The translations under genes and the position numbers were made by a program. The notes beneath the pieces were generated by a model. That model saw only the letters and a list, made by a program, of their open reading frames with translations. It did not search any database and was not told where the DNA came from. Below are positions 6,482 through 7,803 of a stretch of DNA of 7,803 bases, in pieces. Source of the stretch: Acidobacteriota bacterium. Its GTDB lineage: Bacteria; Acidobacteriota; Vicinamibacteria; Vicinamibacterales; UBA823. Position 1 is the first letter of the stretch, and each line of letters opens with the position of its first letter. Location of the stretch: the NCBI GenBank assembly GCA_002714165.1, contig PAWT01000013.1:33563-41365 (forward strand). The letters run 5' to 3'.

Positions 6482-7803
6482 ATGCCGACAACAACATGCC
6501 GCCTTATCGTAAACTTTTCGCTATTCGGAGTTTTTATTTTCGGGCTAGCCACCGGCGTTGATGCGCAAAAACCGATTATTGTTCAGACAAACGCTGCTGG
6601 TGACAACGTGCACCTCATTGACCCGACCTCTAACACCATCGTAGGTGAGATTTCCGGCATCGAGGTCAATCATGGTGCGGCAGCGGCCCCTGACGGAAGC
6701 CGCTTCTACATCACCAACGAAGTCGACCACACGCTAGATGCAGTTGACGCTCGAACGCTAAGAGTTACCCACAAGGTGCCACTCAGTGGCCGCCCGAATA
6801 ACGTTGCTATCCGTAACGATGGTCAACGGGTCTACGTCGCGATTGTTTCATCGCCTGGTGCCGTCGATGTGATCGATACGAACTCGATGGAACTTGTGAA
6901 GAGCATTCTCACAGCAGGCGGGGTCCACAACACATTTATAAGTCCCGACAGCAAACATGTTATCGCTGGCTCAATCTCAGGACGCAACCTCACTGTGATC
7001 GATGCCGACAGTGAAGTCGCACTCTGGACATTGTTTTTTGACGCCGGCGTCCGCCCGATGTCATTCGAAACACACCCGGACGGTTCAACTCGCCGCATCT
7101 TCGTCCAACTGTCTAACTTTCATGGCTTTGCAGTAGTCAATTTCGATGAACGCCGTGAAGAACAAGCGCGAGTCGAACTCCCTACGATTCCCGAGGAGGA
7201 ACGCCATGCCGAGTTTCTACAAGGCTCCCCTTCACACGGCCAAGGTGTGGCCCCTGACGGTAGAACTTTGTGGCTGTGCAGTAAGGTGAATAGCTATGTC
7301 TACGCCTACTCGCTACCCGATTTAGAGTATCTCGGTGGCGTCCACGTCGGCAGTCATCCGGACTGGCTCACATTTTCACCTGACAGTAAATATGTCTACG
7401 TTGCCAACGCCGGCTCGAACTCCACGTCCGTCGTCAGCGTGGAGACTCTTGAAGAGGTGACGCAAATTCCTGTGGGACAGGTGCCAAAAAGAGTAATTAC
7501 TGCGGTGATTCCGGCGGCGACTGTCGCCGCTTGGAGCACCGCCGATGCTGGATCAAGTGCATCAGTTGGTCGTGAAGCGCTTGACTATGAATTTTATAGA
7601 GATCAAGTAGAGCCAATCTTCATTAATAAACGCGGAGGTCTGGCCCGTTGTGTAGTTTGTCATGCGACCAGAACCCGCTTTAGGCTTCAGGCCCCGCCAC
7701 CGGAAGGTGCCACCTGGAATGCCGAACAGTCCCGACGCAACTTCGAAACTGCGCGACGGATGGTCGTGCCCGGCGACCCACTGGGCAGTCGACTCTTGCA
7801 ACT
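6482..7803 (+). CDS. Exported YVTN-type beta-propeller fused to a planctomycete-type cytochrome c domain, 3'-truncated
   Basis: The frame from the ATG at 6482 stays open to the window edge, giving 440 residues without a stop. GGGAGG at 6471-6476, five bases before the ATG, is a strong ribosome site. Residues 1-29 form a signal peptide (core LIVNFSLFGVFIFGLATG, end near VDA). Residues about 30-350 are a propeller of YVTN/lactonase-like blades. The repeated turn PDG/PDS followed by a hydrophobic strand is seen at residues 70-79, 112-120 (with NDG), 155-163, 258-265 and 300-309. A linker at about 355-370 is followed by a c-type domain starting YEFYRDQVEPIF, with the heme motif CVVCH at 390-394. 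The downstream pattern (RFRLQ, then VVPGDPLGSRLLQ at the edge) fits planctomycete-type cytochrome c domains, where the PGDP.SRL segment is typical. The propeller probably binds a partner or substrate while the heme domain takes part in electron transfer. What lies beyond residue 440 is unseen. Confidence 0.9.
   Translation, partial: MPTTTCRLIVNFSLFGVFIFGLATGVDAQKPIIVQTNAAGDNVHLIDPTSNTIVGEISGIEVNHGAAAAPDGSRFYITNEVDHTLDAVDARTLRVTHKVPLSGRPNNVAIRNDGQRVYVAIVSSPGAVDVIDTNSMELVKSILTAGGVHNTFISPDSKHVIAGSISGRNLTVIDADSEVALWTLFFDAGVRPMSFETHPDGSTRRIFVQLSNFHGFAVVNFDERREEQARVELPTIPEEERHAEFLQGSPSHGQGVAPDGRTLWLCSKVNSYVYAYSLPDLEYLGGVHVGSHPDWLTFSPDSKYVYVANAGSNSTSVVSVETLEEVTQIPVGQVPKRVITAVIPAATVAAWSTADAGSSASVGREALDYEFYRDQVEPIFINKRGGLARCVVCHATRTRFRLQAPPPEGATWNAEQSRRNFETARRMVVPGDPLGSRLLQ

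Overview
The window looks like a piece of a Gram-negative bacterial chromosome or metagenomic contig of moderate to somewhat high GC. It holds eight protein genes, and both outermost genes are cut by the window edges. No RNA gene, mobile element, CRISPR array or long repeat is visible. The taxon is an inference. Exported PHP, creatininase-like and Tat-dependent aminotransferase proteins, a YVTN propeller fused to a planctomycete-type cytochrome c, and a small Rho_N-like protein together recall environmental Acidobacteriota (Vicinamibacteria-like) or Planctomycetota/Verrucomicrobiota-type genomes. No marker gene settles it.

Layout. (1) 1-3090, + strand: a 5'-truncated thiamine-pyrophosphate (TPP) enzyme, a small class I cytochrome c 10 bp downstream, and, after 65 bp, an exported PHP-family phosphoesterase. 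(2) 3136-4287, - strand, convergent with region 1: an aminotransferase of the HisC-like fold with a twin-arginine signal. (3) 4288-4492: a 205-bp divergent intergenic region with a TATAAT box facing right and a 13-bp dyad in the leader of the aminotransferase. (4) 4493-7803, + strand: a small Rho_N-like protein, an exported His-rich EF-hand protein of unknown function, an exported creatininase-like protein with altered metal-ligand positions, and a YVTN beta-propeller with a C-terminal c-type heme motif that runs off the right edge.

How they may work together. Six of the eight products carry visible export signals. The other two are the TPP enzyme, whose N-terminus is outside the window, and the Rho_N-like protein, which looks cytoplasmic. 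This is therefore largely a cell-envelope gene set: hydrolases, an aminotransferase and two heme-binding proteins. The most suggestive arrangement is the TPP enzyme directly followed by an exported cytochrome c, which could mean that oxidation of a 2-oxo acid feeds electrons to a c-type carrier. That is a hypothesis; the substrate cannot be read from sequence. No intergenic stretch exceeds 300 bases.
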